Shown here in pieces: positions 55,916 through 63,758 of a DNA stretch of 64,000 bases (within the stretch, counting starts at the first letter, position 1; every line of letters begins with the position of its first letter). The DNA comes from Rhodococcus ruber NBRC 15591 (GTDB lineage: Bacteria; Actinomycetota; Actinomycetes; Mycobacteriales; Mycobacteriaceae): NCBI RefSeq assembly GCF_001894945.1, contig NZ_BCXE01000001.1, positions 124,001 through 188,000 on the forward strand, in the 5' to 3' direction. The notes beneath the pieces are model-generated. The model was not told the origin of the DNA. It was given only the letters and a program-made list of their open reading frames with translations, and searched no databases. Position numbers and translations under genes: made by a program.

Positions 55916-55933
55916 CTAGTGTTCCAGATCACA
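55916..55933. promoter_or_regulatory. conserved island promoter motif, copy 2 (P450 promoter)
   Basis: CTAGTGTTCCAGATCACA, identical to copies 1 and 3 and again 23 nt from the AraC start codon. On the plus strand, GATACC (55952-55957) lies 18 bp downstream as a possible -10. The motif would then overlap the -35 region of the P450 promoter. Confidence 0.6.
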
Positions 55934-56026
55934 GGAACTCGGCGGGCGGACGATACCGCGAGACGCACCGTCTGCGCGACCCTCGACCGTCGCCTCCGGA
56001 CGAGCCGACGACAGGAGAACGACATC

Positions 56027-57241
56027 ATGACCACCACCCACACCTGGATCGACGAGATCACCATGGAGGAACTGGATCGCGACCCGAATCCGATCTATGA
56101 GCGCCTCCGCCGTGAAGCCCCGGTCGCGTATGTGCCCGCAGTGGGGATGCACGTCGTGGCGACCCGCGAGTTGTGCCTGCAGATCACGCAGGACCCGCAG
56201 GCGTGGTCCACCGTGATCGCCCCCTCGGGAGGCCGGACGTTCGGCAAGGGAACGGTTCTCGACTCCAACGGCGAGCAGCACCGCAGGATCCGGGAGTGGA
56301 TCGATCCGCAACTGCGTCCCGCCGCCGTCGACACCTATGTCGAGGCCCTGGTCCGGCCGCAGGCGCAGCGGATCCTCGAGCGCATCGAAGACCTCGGAGC
56401 CGCCGACATCCAGGAGGCATACTTCGCGCCGGTCAGCGTCCGCGCCGTCGGCGACCTCATGGGCCTGACGGACGTCCCGTCCGAGACGCTCGTGCGCTGG
56501 TTCCAGACGCTCGCCCTGTCCTACGGCAACGCCGCGGTCGACGAGCACGGCAACTTCGCAGATCCGGCACCCTTCGAGGCCGGTGACAGGGTCAAGGAGG
56601 AGATCGTCGCGACGGTCGACCCCATGCTCGACCACTGGACCGCCCACCCCGACCACACCCTCATCTCGCACTGGCTGCACGACGGGATGCCCGAGGGACA
56701 GGTGCGCGATCGCGCCGAGATCTACCCGAACATCTACGTGTTCCTGCTCGGTGCTCTGCAGGAGCCGGGCCACGTCATGACGACCACCCTGGCGGGCCTG
56801 CTGCAGCACCCCGACCAGCTCGAACGGGTCGTCGACGATCCGGCCCTCGTGCCGCGCGCGATCAACGAGGGCGCTCGGTGGGTGGCGCCGATCTGGAGCG
56901 CTGCGGTGAAGGTCGCGAACCACGATGTCACGATCGGCGGTGTCGACCTGCCTGCGGGTACACCCGTGATACTCGCCTACGGCTCGGCGAACCGGGACGA
57001 GACCGCCTGGGAGAACCCGGACGCCTACGACGTGGATCGGCCGGTCATGCCGCATCTCGCGTTCGGCTCCGGCAACCATGCCTGTGCCGGAACCTACCTC
57101 GGCACCGCGATCGTCCGCATCGCGCTCGAGGAGCTGTTCGAGACGATCCCGAACATCGAGCCCGATCTCGACCACACGCCGGACTTCTGGGGCTGGACCT
57201 TCCGCGGCCCGCAGGGATTGCGTGTGCGGTGGGAGGTGTGA
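56027..57241 (+). CDS. gcoA: cytochrome P450, GcoA/AgcA-like aryl-O-demethylase (CYP255 type)
   Basis: A 404-aa soluble P450. Heme ligand Cys353 is in AFGSGNHACAGTYLG. Instead of the usual I-helix AGxDT it has LLGALQEPGHVMTTT, the unusual GALQEPGH stretch also seen in GcoA. Recalled alignment with Amycolatopsis GcoA is nearly gap-free: ITMEELDRDPNPIYERLR, APSGGRTFG, ISHWLHDGMPEGQVRDRAEI and FWGWTFRGP. GcoA active-site Phe75 and Phe395 are kept (Phe72, Phe392). Phe169, which shapes substrate size, is Tyr166 here. Predicted reaction: O-demethylation of guaiacol-type lignin phenols to catechols plus formaldehyde. The reductase partner follows directly. Confidence 0.88.
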   Translation: MTTTHTWIDEITMEELDRDPNPIYERLRREAPVAYVPAVGMHVVATRELCLQITQDPQAWSTVIAPSGGRTFGKGTVLDSNGEQHRRIREWIDPQLRPAAVDTYVEALVRPQAQRILERIEDLGAADIQEAYFAPVSVRAVGDLMGLTDVPSETLVRWFQTLALSYGNAAVDEHGNFADPAPFEAGDRVKEEIVATVDPMLDHWTAHPDHTLISHWLHDGMPEGQVRDRAEIYPNIYVFLLGALQEPGHVMTTTLAGLLQHPDQLERVVDDPALVPRAINEGARWVAPIWSAAVKVANHDVTIGGVDLPAGTPVILAYGSANRDETAWENPDAYDVDRPVMPHLAFGSGNHACAGTYLGTAIVRIALEELFETIPNIEPDLDHTPDFWGWTFRGPQGLRVRWEV

Positions 57242-57243
57242 CA

Positions 57244-58272
57244 GTGGAACATTCGGTGACCGTCTCGGACGGGGAACGGCCCTTTCGTGCCGCAGCGGAC
57301 CGCTCCATCCTCGAATCCGCGCTACGGGAGAACCGGTGGCTCCCGCATGCCTGCTCGCAGGGCACGTGTGGCACCTGCAAGATCCGCGTGCTGTGCGGGG
57401 AGGTGGACCACGGGCGGGTGGACGATACGGTCCTTTCCGAGACGGAGCGTGCGAGCGGGCTCGCGCTGGCCTGCCAGGCGAGCCCGCGCACCGATCTGAC
57501 CGTCGCGCCGTTGAGCGAGACTGCGCCGGTCGGCCCGAGGCATCCGTTGCGCGATCACGCCGGCACCGTGCTCGAGCTGACCGACATCGCCCGGTGCACC
57601 CGCCGGCTCGTCGTGGAGCTGGACGAGCCGATGGAATTCTCCGCCGGCCAGTACGCCGAGCTGGTTGTGCCGGGTTCCGTGGTGGCACGCCAATATTCGA
57701 TGGCCAATCCGCCGTCCGAGTCGCGTCGGCTCGAGTTCCACATCAAGAAGGTCGACGGTGGGCTCGCGACGGAGGGGTGGATCTTCGGCTCGCTTCGCCC
57801 GGGAGACCGGATCGAGTTGCGCGGGCCGCTGGGGCAGTTCGCCCTGGTTCACCCCCAGGAGGAACCGGCCATCCTGATCGGCGGCGGGACGGGACTAGCC
57901 CCCTTGAAGTCGATTGTGCGCCATGCTCTCTCCAGCGATCTCGTCCCGAGCATCGACCTGTACCACGGAGGGCGCGGGCAGGCGGATCTGTACGACGTGG
58001 ACTTCTTCCGGGCACTCGAGGCTGCCGATTCCCGATTCCGCTACCACCCCGTGCTCAGCGAGGAGCAGTGGGACGGCGCGACCGGCATGGTCACCGACGT
58101 CGTGCTCGACGACTTCGCCAGTTGCCGGGGGCGCAGCGCGTACCTGTGCGGACCACCCGCCATGGTCGCCGCGGCGGTCAAGGCGCTCAAACGGCGTCGC
58201 ATGGCGCCCCGGTCGATATTCAAGGAGGAGTTCACCGTCGGCGCCGCGCCGCCGGTGCTGTCGCCGACGTGA
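57244..58272 (+). CDS. gcoB: GcoB-like three-domain P450 reductase (2Fe-2S, FAD, NAD)
   Basis: A 342-aa electron donor for the P450. The N-terminal plant-type ferredoxin domain has Cys37, Cys42, Cys45 (HACSQGTCGTCKIRV) and Cys77 (LALACQA). The FAD domain has VARQYSMANPPSE. The NAD domain has IGGGTGLAPLKSIVRHAL and YLCGPPAMVAAAVKAL, ending KEEFTVG. This domain order is that of GcoB rather than of the usual separate ferredoxin and reductase. The GTG at 57244 lies 2 bp past the P450 stop, so the two are translated together. Confidence 0.9.
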   Translation: MEHSVTVSDGERPFRAAADRSILESALRENRWLPHACSQGTCGTCKIRVLCGEVDHGRVDDTVLSETERASGLALACQASPRTDLTVAPLSETAPVGPRHPLRDHAGTVLELTDIARCTRRLVVELDEPMEFSAGQYAELVVPGSVVARQYSMANPPSESRRLEFHIKKVDGGLATEGWIFGSLRPGDRIELRGPLGQFALVHPQEEPAILIGGGTGLAPLKSIVRHALSSDLVPSIDLYHGGRGQADLYDVDFFRALEAADSRFRYHPVLSEEQWDGATGMVTDVVLDDFASCRGRSAYLCGPPAMVAAAVKALKRRRMAPRSIFKEEFTVGAAPPVLSPT

Positions 58273-58282
58273 CCGGTTCTGC

Positions 58283-58317
58283 GGCCGGGTGTTCGGGTTC
58301 GTCCCGGGCACCCGGCC
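58283..58317. terminator. hairpin between convergent reductase and AraC genes
   Basis: GGCCGGGTG and CACCCGGCC form a perfect 9-bp stem with a 17-nt loop, positioned to end both transcripts. Confidence 0.55.
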
Positions 58318-58325
58318 GTTCGCCG

Positions 58326-59348
58326 TCAGTGCCGGTGGCCCGGTGGGCGGTCGGTTCTTCCCTTGCGGTACTGACCGGGGCTGGAGCCGAAGGAGGCGCG
58401 GAACGTCCTGCTGAAGTGGGAGACGTCCCGGAAACCCGCGCATTCGCTGACCTCCGCGACGGACATCTCGGTCGTCAGCAGGTACTTCCGCGCGCGTTCG
58501 AGGCGGGCCTGGTACAGCCATGCCCGGGGGGTGATCCCGGCCGCGCTGAACAGTTTCTGCACGTTACGCAACGACATCCCGGCGTCGGCCGCGACGTCCG
58601 ACAGCGTGAGCTCGGGATCGTGCAGTTTCTGTTCGATGACCCGCTGGACGCGGGTGAGGTCCTCGGTGCGATGCAGTTGCGAGGCGCTGGTCGCGAGCGG
58701 TCCCTTCGCGAGCGCGGTGGCCAGCATGTCGACGGCCGAGGAGGCGAACGACACGGCGGCCCCCGGCGAGATCGGCGCCGTCGTGGTCGAGAGGTCGACG
58801 AAGAATCGGCCGACCAGTTCGCCGGCCCCGGTGTCGCCGCCGATCGACCGGGCGGTGCCGTGCTCGACGATCCGGCCGGGTAGACGTGAGGTGAGCAGCT
58901 CGGCGGGGGACCGCACCACGATCTGCCGGAACGGCGCGGGGGAGTGGAAGACGAACGGTGCGGAGCAGTCCAGCAGCGCGAATCCCCCGCGCTCGAGAAC
59001 GGTGGCTCGACCGGACTGCTGCACCTCGACGCGGCCCTCGGTCACGATGCACACGAGGTAGCCCGCCCAGTTGTCCGAGGCGATCATCTCGGGGGACCGC
59101 ACCACGGTGTGGGCGTCGGCGCGGATCGTGCTGATGTGCAGGTCCCCGAAGGGCCGTCCACCCCACTCGGCGTCGAAGTGCTGCCGCGGATCGGGCCACG
59201 CCACGTCCATCTCGCCGTACAGCAGCTCGAGGGTGCTCGCCCACTGTGTGCGGCCTTCGCGGGTGTCGAGCTCCCGCGTGCGTAGGGACACGAGGGCGGG
59301 CGCCGCTCCGTTGCGCGCGGAGTCACCCGATTGTTCGCGCTCAGCCAT
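58326..59348 (-). CDS. AraC-type activator divergent from the flavin monooxygenase operon
   Basis: A 340-aa paralogue of the regulator at 54887. The N-terminal domain includes [22 protein letters not shown] and [15 protein letters not shown]. The C-terminal HTHs are [24 protein letters not shown] and [25 protein letters not shown]. The ATG at 59346-59348 ([14 protein letters not shown]) lines up with the other copies. It probably activates the HpaB/PheA1-type hydroxylase genes in response to a phenol, like PheR-type regulators of Rhodococcus. Confidence 0.9.
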   Translation of the reverse strand: MAEREQSGDSARNGAAPALVSLRTRELDTREGRTQWASTLELLYGEMDVAWPDPRQHFDAEWGGRPFGDLHISTIRADAHTVVRSPEMIASDNWAGYLVCIVTEGRVEVQQSGRATVLERGGFALLDCSAPFVFHSPAPFRQIVVRSPAELLTSRLPGRIVEHGTARSIGGDTGAGELVGRFFVDLSTTTAPISPGAAVSFASSAVDMLATALAKGPLATSASQLHRTEDLTRVQRVIEQKLHDPELTLSDVAADAGMSLRNVQKLFSAAGITPRAWLYQARLERARKYLLTTEMSVAEVSECAGFRDVSHFSRTFRASFGSSPGQYRKGRTDRPPGHRH

Positions 59349-59369
59349 GTTCCAGCAGACCTCCGCCTT

Positions 59370-59387
59370 CTAGTGTTCCAGATCACA
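59370..59387. promoter_or_regulatory. conserved island promoter motif, copy 3 (hydroxylase promoter)
   Basis: CTAGTGTTCCAGATCACA, identical to copies 1 and 2, 23 nt from the AraC start. On the plus strand GATATACC (59407-59414) follows about 20 bp later as a possible -10. The hydroxylase start is 170 nt downstream; nothing else is recognised in that leader. Confidence 0.6.
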
Positions 59388-59557
59388 GGGACTTGGCGTC
59401 CGGAACGATATACCGACATCGCGCCGAAGGCGACATCCGAGAGCGGATCCCCAATCAGGGCAACGCAATCGGTGCCGACCGCGTCGCAGCGCGACGCCGG
59501 TCGATCCCGCCGGTCCCCGAAACGACTCTCCACCGCCCGAGACCAGGAGTGAACATC

Positions 59558-61120
59558 ATGACGACATCAGCGATCATCGGCGACGCCGTGGGAGCACCCA
59601 ACACCGTCCGTCCCATGACGGGCGAGGAGTACATCGAGTCGCTGCGCGACGGTCGCGAGGTGTACTTCCGTGGTGAGCGGGTCGACGACGTCACCACGCA
59701 CCCGGCCTTCCGAAATTCGGTTCGGTCGGTGGCACGGATGTACGACGCGATGCACAAGCCGGAGGCGAAGGGCATCCTCACAGTGCCGACCGACACCGGC
59801 AACGGTGGCTTCACCCATCCGTTCTTCAAGACGGCACGCAGCGCCGACGACCTGCTCCTCGCCCGCGACGCGATCGCCACGTGGCAGCGCGAGGTGTACG
59901 GCTGGCTGGGCCGCTCGCCCGACTACAAGGCGTCGTTCCTCGGCACCCTCGGAGCCAACGCCGACTTCTACGGCGAGTACAAGCAGAACGCCCTCGACTG
60001 GTACAAGAAGTCCCAGGAGCGGGTGCTCTACCTCAACCACGCGATCGTCAACCCGCCGATCGACCGCGACAAGCCCGCCGACGAGACCGCCGACATCTGC
60101 GTGCACGTGGTCGAGGAAACCGACGCGGGTCTGATCGTGTCGGGCGCGAAGGTGGTGGCGACCGGTTCGGCGATCACGAATGCCAACTTCATCGCGCACT
60201 ACGGCCTGCCGCTCCGCAAGAAGGAGTTCGGCCTGATCTTCACCGTCCCGATGGATTCACCGGGGCTGAAGTTGTTCTGTCGTACGTCCTACGAGATGAA
60301 CGCCGCCGTCATGGGTACGCCGTTCGACTACCCGCTGTCGAGCCGATTCGACGAGAACGACGCGATCATGGTGTTCGACCGGGTGCTGGTGCCGTGGGAG
60401 AACGTCTTCGCCTACGACGCCGAGACGACCAACGGGTTCGTCATGAAATCCGGGTTCATGTCGCGCTTCATGTTTCACGGTTGCGCCCGTCTCGCCGTGA
60501 AGCTCGACTTCATCGCCGGCTGTGTGATGAAGGCGGTGGAGATGACCGGCTCGGCCGGATTCCGCGGGGTGCAGATGCAGGTCGGCGAGATCCTCAACTG
60601 GCGCGACATGTTCTGGGGACTGTCCGACGCGATGGCGAAGACGCCCGATCCGTGGGTGGGCGGGGCCGTGCAACCGAACCTGAACTACGGCCTGGCGTAT
60701 CGGACCTTCATGGGTGTGGGCTATCCGCGGATCAAGGAGATCATCCAGCAGACTCTCGGCAGCGGTCTGATCTACCTGAATTCCCATGCGAGCGACTGGG
60801 GCAACCCCGACATCCGGCCGTACCTCGACCGGTACGTGCGCGGGTCGAACGGCATCGCGGCCATCGACCGTGTCAAGCTGCTCAAGCTGCTCTGGGATGC
60901 CGTCGGCACCGAGTTCGGCGGCCGGCACGAGTTGTACGAGCGCAACTACGGCGGTGACCACGAGGCCGTGCGCTTCCAGACGCTGTTCGCCTACCAGGCC
61001 CAGGGCCTGGACAACCAGCTCAAGGGCTTCGCCGAGCAGTGCATGTCCGAGTACGACGTCGACGGCTGGACGCGCCCCGATCTGATCGGCAACGACGATC
61101 TGAAGATCGTCCGGGGCTGA
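59558..61120 (+). CDS. two-component flavin-dependent (alkyl)phenol 3-monooxygenase, oxygenase component (HpaB/PheA1 family)
   Basis: A 520-aa FADH2-utilising hydroxylase that ortho-hydroxylates phenols to catechols. Start [15 protein letters not shown] after ACCAGGAG. Family segments: [82 protein letters not shown] and a long helical C-domain with [16 protein letters not shown] and [15 protein letters not shown]. Substrate is not fixed by sequence: 4-hydroxyphenylacetate, phenol and 4-alkylphenols are all used by relatives. The genomic context (GcoA-like P450, AraC, IclR, meta-cleavage genes) resembles Rhodococcus alkylphenol (aph) clusters and supports a phenol or alkylphenol. Confidence 0.9.
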   Translation: MTTSAIIGDAVGAPNTVRPMTGEEYIESLRDGREVYFRGERVDDVTTHPAFRNSVRSVARMYDAMHKPEAKGILTVPTDTGNGGFTHPFFKTARSADDLLLARDAIATWQREVYGWLGRSPDYKASFLGTLGANADFYGEYKQNALDWYKKSQERVLYLNHAIVNPPIDRDKPADETADICVHVVEETDAGLIVSGAKVVATGSAITNANFIAHYGLPLRKKEFGLIFTVPMDSPGLKLFCRTSYEMNAAVMGTPFDYPLSSRFDENDAIMVFDRVLVPWENVFAYDAETTNGFVMKSGFMSRFMFHGCARLAVKLDFIAGCVMKAVEMTGSAGFRGVQMQVGEILNWRDMFWGLSDAMAKTPDPWVGGAVQPNLNYGLAYRTFMGVGYPRIKEIIQQTLGSGLIYLNSHASDWGNPDIRPYLDRYVRGSNGIAAIDRVKLLKLLWDAVGTEFGGRHELYERNYGGDHEAVRFQTLFAYQAQGLDNQLKGFAEQCMSEYDVDGWTRPDLIGNDDLKIVRG

Positions 61121-61133
61121 ACGGAGCGAGACG

Positions 61134-61661
61134 ATGAGGAGCACTGCTGTGGCCGATCTCGAGGTCACTCCACAACATATGCGAAAAGCGCTTGGGCGGT
61201 TCGCGAGCGGCGTCACCATCGTCACCACCGCCGAGTGCGAGGACGAGGCTTCGGTGCACGGGATGACCGCCAACGCCTTCACCTCGGTGTCGCTCGACCC
61301 GCCGCTCGTGCTCGTGTCGATCGCCAACCGCGCCAGGATGAACGAGCGGATCCGGGAGACCGGTAGGTACGGGGTTTCGATCCTCGCCGGGGACCAGGAA
61401 CCGTTGTCCCTGCACTTCGCCGGTGCGGCACACCAGCCGGATCTGGTCCGGTTCGTGTGGCGGAAGGAAGTGCCCCTCCTCGAGGGCGCGCTGGTGCACC
61501 TCGCGTGCACGGTGGTCGACTCCCATCCCGCGGGTGACCACACGCTGCACGTGGGCCGGGTGGAGCAGCTCTGGTACGACGACGGGCACCCCCTGGTGTT
61601 CTACACCGGCAGTTTCCGGTCGCTCGAGTTGCAGGGCAGGGACGACCCCTGGGGCTTCTGA
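61134..61661 (+). CDS. NAD(P)H:flavin reductase partner of the monooxygenase (HpaC/PheA2 type)
   Basis: A 175-aa flavin reductase that supplies FADH2. HMRKALGRFASGVTIVTTAE, HGMTANAFTSVSLDPPLVLVSI and LEGALVHLACTVVDSHPAGDHTLHVGRVE are the split-barrel family motifs. It starts at the ATG at 61134, 13 bp after the oxygenase stop, with ACGGAGCGAG before it. It forms the two-gene hydroxylase operon with the preceding gene. Confidence 0.93.
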   Translation: MRSTAVADLEVTPQHMRKALGRFASGVTIVTTAECEDEASVHGMTANAFTSVSLDPPLVLVSIANRARMNERIRETGRYGVSILAGDQEPLSLHFAGAAHQPDLVRFVWRKEVPLLEGALVHLACTVVDSHPAGDHTLHVGRVEQLWYDDGHPLVFYTGSFRSLELQGRDDPWGF

Positions 61662-61789
61662 TCGAGGTAGAGCGGGGGTGGCCGCGGCGGGTGTCGCGGC
61701 CACCCTCCCGCGTATCCGACGGAATCCCTCCGTGCCCTGTCTGCGGACATCTGGTTCGCAGGAGGGACGCGACGCCAGGTGGGCGCATC

Positions 61790-62405
61790 CGGGCGGTCGC
61801 AGCGGGACGGGGCGGGGAGTTGTTCCCGGTGGTCGAATCGATCCGGCGGCGCCCGCTCGACCGGTCACGGCCGCTGTGGGAGCTGTGGGTGATCCCGGGG
61901 CTCGGAGAGCATTCACATGCGGTCTACCTGCGGGTCCACCATGTGATCGCCGACGGCCCGGCGGGGGTGGCGATGCTCGGCGTGCTCCTCGACGCCGCCC
62001 CGGACGTGCCGCTGACGCCCGCGCCGCCTCGGCACGAGGAGAAGATCGACGATGTGCTGCTCTCGGTCTTCGCCGGGGGGCTTGCGCGAACTGCTGTGTC
62101 GCCGGGGCGAACCGGCCGACGACGTCGTGCTGCGGGCGGTCGTCCCCGTCTCACTGCACGGGCAGCAGTCGGGGCCGGCCCGCGGAAGCCTGCTCGGTCA
62201 GATGATCGTTCGGCTTCCGGTGGGCAACACCAGCCTCGGTGCGGGCGCGTTCTCGTACGCGGGGCGGTTCACGATCACCGTCGTCGGCGACAGTGTCGTG
62301 TGTCCCGAAGTGGACGTGGTGGCTCGCGGGATGGAGGAGGCGCCGCGAGTGCTCCGCGGCGGATGCCCGAGCGAATGTGCCGTGGTGTCGGGTAGACCGA
62401 CGTGA
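61790..62405 (+). pseudogene. decayed wax ester synthase/diacylglycerol acyltransferase (WS/DGAT) gene
   Basis: Fragments of a WS/DGAT: ELFPVVESIRRRPLDRSRPLWELWVIPGL and LRVHHVIADGPAGVAMLGVLLD, the latter containing the catalytic HHxxxDG. Then IDDVLLSVFAGGL, and in another frame LRELLCRRGEPADDVVLRAVVPVSL and FTITVVGDSVVCPEVDVVARGM. The frame changes at a G6 run (62075-62080); removing one G restores GGLRELL. The normal N-terminus and at least two internal blocks are missing (about 200 codons against roughly 450-470), so it is a pseudogene even without the frameshift. It lies between the hydroxylase operon and the convergent tautomerase gene. Confidence 0.75.
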
Positions 62406-62419
62406 CGGCACATTCGCTC
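62369..62419. repeat. long palindrome at the end of the WS/DGAT relic
   Basis: GAGCGAATGTGCCGT and ACGGCACATTCGCTC are perfect 15-bp arms; inner TGTCGG/ACCGAC extends the pairing to a 51-bp imperfect palindrome. The arm core CGAATGTG resembles the palindromes at 30279 and 34036. It can terminate the convergent tautomerase gene. Confidence 0.7.
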
Positions 62420-62431
62420 AGGTGCCGGCGA

Positions 62432-62860
62432 TCAGCGCGCCCGCTGTGTGGTTGCCGCCCGTGCCGCGACCTCGTCGGCGCGGGCGGCGGCGGCGGGGTC
62501 GCCTGCGATGAACCAGTTCACTGGGTCCGCCTCCACGATCCGGCCACGCACCGACTCCCTCGGCGCCCCGAGAATCTCGACGATCAGATCGGTGAAACGC
62601 GCTGCCAGCTCCTGCCGCTGCGCGATGGGGCGTCCGGCCAGGACGATCGCGGTGAAGTAGGGGGCCGGGGTGCCGCCGTCGGCGATCACCGTGCCGGACG
62701 TCGCGACGTCGTCGGGGTCATACCGGACGACGAACGCCCGCACCCGCTCGATCGGGGAGTCGAGGATCTCCGCATAACAGCGACTCGCGTCGGCGAGCAG
62801 ACGACGTCGTTGCCCGGCGGTGTAGGCGCCGTCGACGAGGTGGAAGTGTGCAACGGGCAT
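62432..62860 (-). CDS. tautomerase family protein
   Basis: A 142-aa protein with an N-terminal Pro after Met (MPVAHFHLVDGAYTAGQRRRL), two 4-OT-like halves (the second begins near APYFTAIVLAGRPIAQRQEL) and a helical tail. The double-length architecture resembles cis-CaaD/MSAD-type tautomerase superfamily members; the substrate is unknown. AGGAGC precedes the ATG. It is the last gene of the leftward set with the SDR (33-bp gap). Confidence 0.85.
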   Translation of the reverse strand: MPVAHFHLVDGAYTAGQRRRLLADASRCYAEILDSPIERVRAFVVRYDPDDVATSGTVIADGGTPAPYFTAIVLAGRPIAQRQELAARFTDLIVEILGAPRESVRGRIVEADPVNWFIAGDPAAAARADEVAARAATTQRAR

Positions 62861-62893
62861 CGATGCTCCTTCGTGACGCTTCGGGGTACAGGA

Positions 62894-63646
62894 TTACTGG
62901 ACTCCGTGCCGGGTCCCGCCGTCGACGTTGAGGACGCTTCCGTGCAGCACGGCGGCCTCGGGAGCGAGGAGCATCTCCAGAGTCCAGCCGATCTCGTCGA
63001 GCGTCGGTAGGCGGCCGAGCGTGGTCGCGGCGCGATAGCGATCCCAGATCTCGCCGGGGTCGCGCCCGGTCTCGGCGGCCTCGGTCTCGACGAACTTCCG
63101 CAGCCGTGGAGTGTCGACGGGTCCCGGTGCGATGGTGTGGGTGGTGACGCCGCTCGGGCCGTAGAGTGCGCTGAGCTGGCGCATGAGATTGAAGACTGCG
63201 GCGTTCACCGTCCCCGGCCCGGCGTCGAGCGGGCCGGGTTCGAGTCCGAGCGAACCGGCGATCGTCACGAAACGCGAGCCCGGTACGAGGTGGTCCCGGA
63301 CGGCGTGCAGCAGCCGCACCAGTCCGCCCACCTTGATATTCGCGCCTACCGCGAGGTCCCCCGGTGCGATGGTGTCGGCCGAGCCGCGCACCGGCAGCCC
63401 GGCCGCGAACACGGCCAGGCGCACGGGCGCGTCGAGACGGGCGGCGATCGCGCCGATGGCACTGTCGTCGGCGATGTCGGCGACACACGGAACGATCAGA
63501 TCGCCCTCGGTCGCGAGCTTGTCGAGGTCCTCGGCATTTCGGGCGACCGCGACGACGCGCATCCCGCGCCGGACCAGGCGCCGGGTGAACTCGGTGCCCA
63601 TCGCGCCGGTTGCGCCGACGACGACGCACAGTGCGGGTGAGGCCAT
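62894..63646 (-). CDS. SDR family oxidoreductase
   Basis: A 250-aa short-chain dehydrogenase. The N-terminal MASPALCVVVGATGAMGTEFTRRLVRRG has a GxxGxMG nucleotide motif. VAFAAG-type NAG replacement (LAVFAAGLPVRGS), SRFVTIAGSLGL and NVDGGTRHGVQ at the end are seen. The usual catalytic YxxxK is not clear: the region reads PGTVNAAVFNLMRQLSALYG. It may be a divergent or non-classical member. The start is the ATG at 63644-63646. Role in the aromatic island unknown. Confidence 0.85.
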   Translation of the reverse strand: MASPALCVVVGATGAMGTEFTRRLVRRGMRVVAVARNAEDLDKLATEGDLIVPCVADIADDSAIGAIAARLDAPVRLAVFAAGLPVRGSADTIAPGDLAVGANIKVGGLVRLLHAVRDHLVPGSRFVTIAGSLGLEPGPLDAGPGTVNAAVFNLMRQLSALYGPSGVTTHTIAPGPVDTPRLRKFVETEAAETGRDPGEIWDRYRAATTLGRLPTLDEIGWTLEMLLAPEAAVLHGSVLNVDGGTRHGVQ

Positions 63647-63758
63647 GTCTGTGCTCCTTGATTCGTGGGTGTGGCCGCAATCGAGACGCGAAATCGGAAC
63701 TCGCCCAGACATGGTCGTGGGCGGATTCCGATTCGGCGTGCGTATCCGTTGCTCCGTT

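Noticed and set aside
59558-61120. Naming the flavin monooxygenase specifically as 4-hydroxyphenylacetate 3-hydroxylase
   Set aside because: HpaB, PheA1 and alkylphenol hydroxylases share these motifs and the neighbourhood has no homoprotocatechuate pathway genes. Only the family level is supported.
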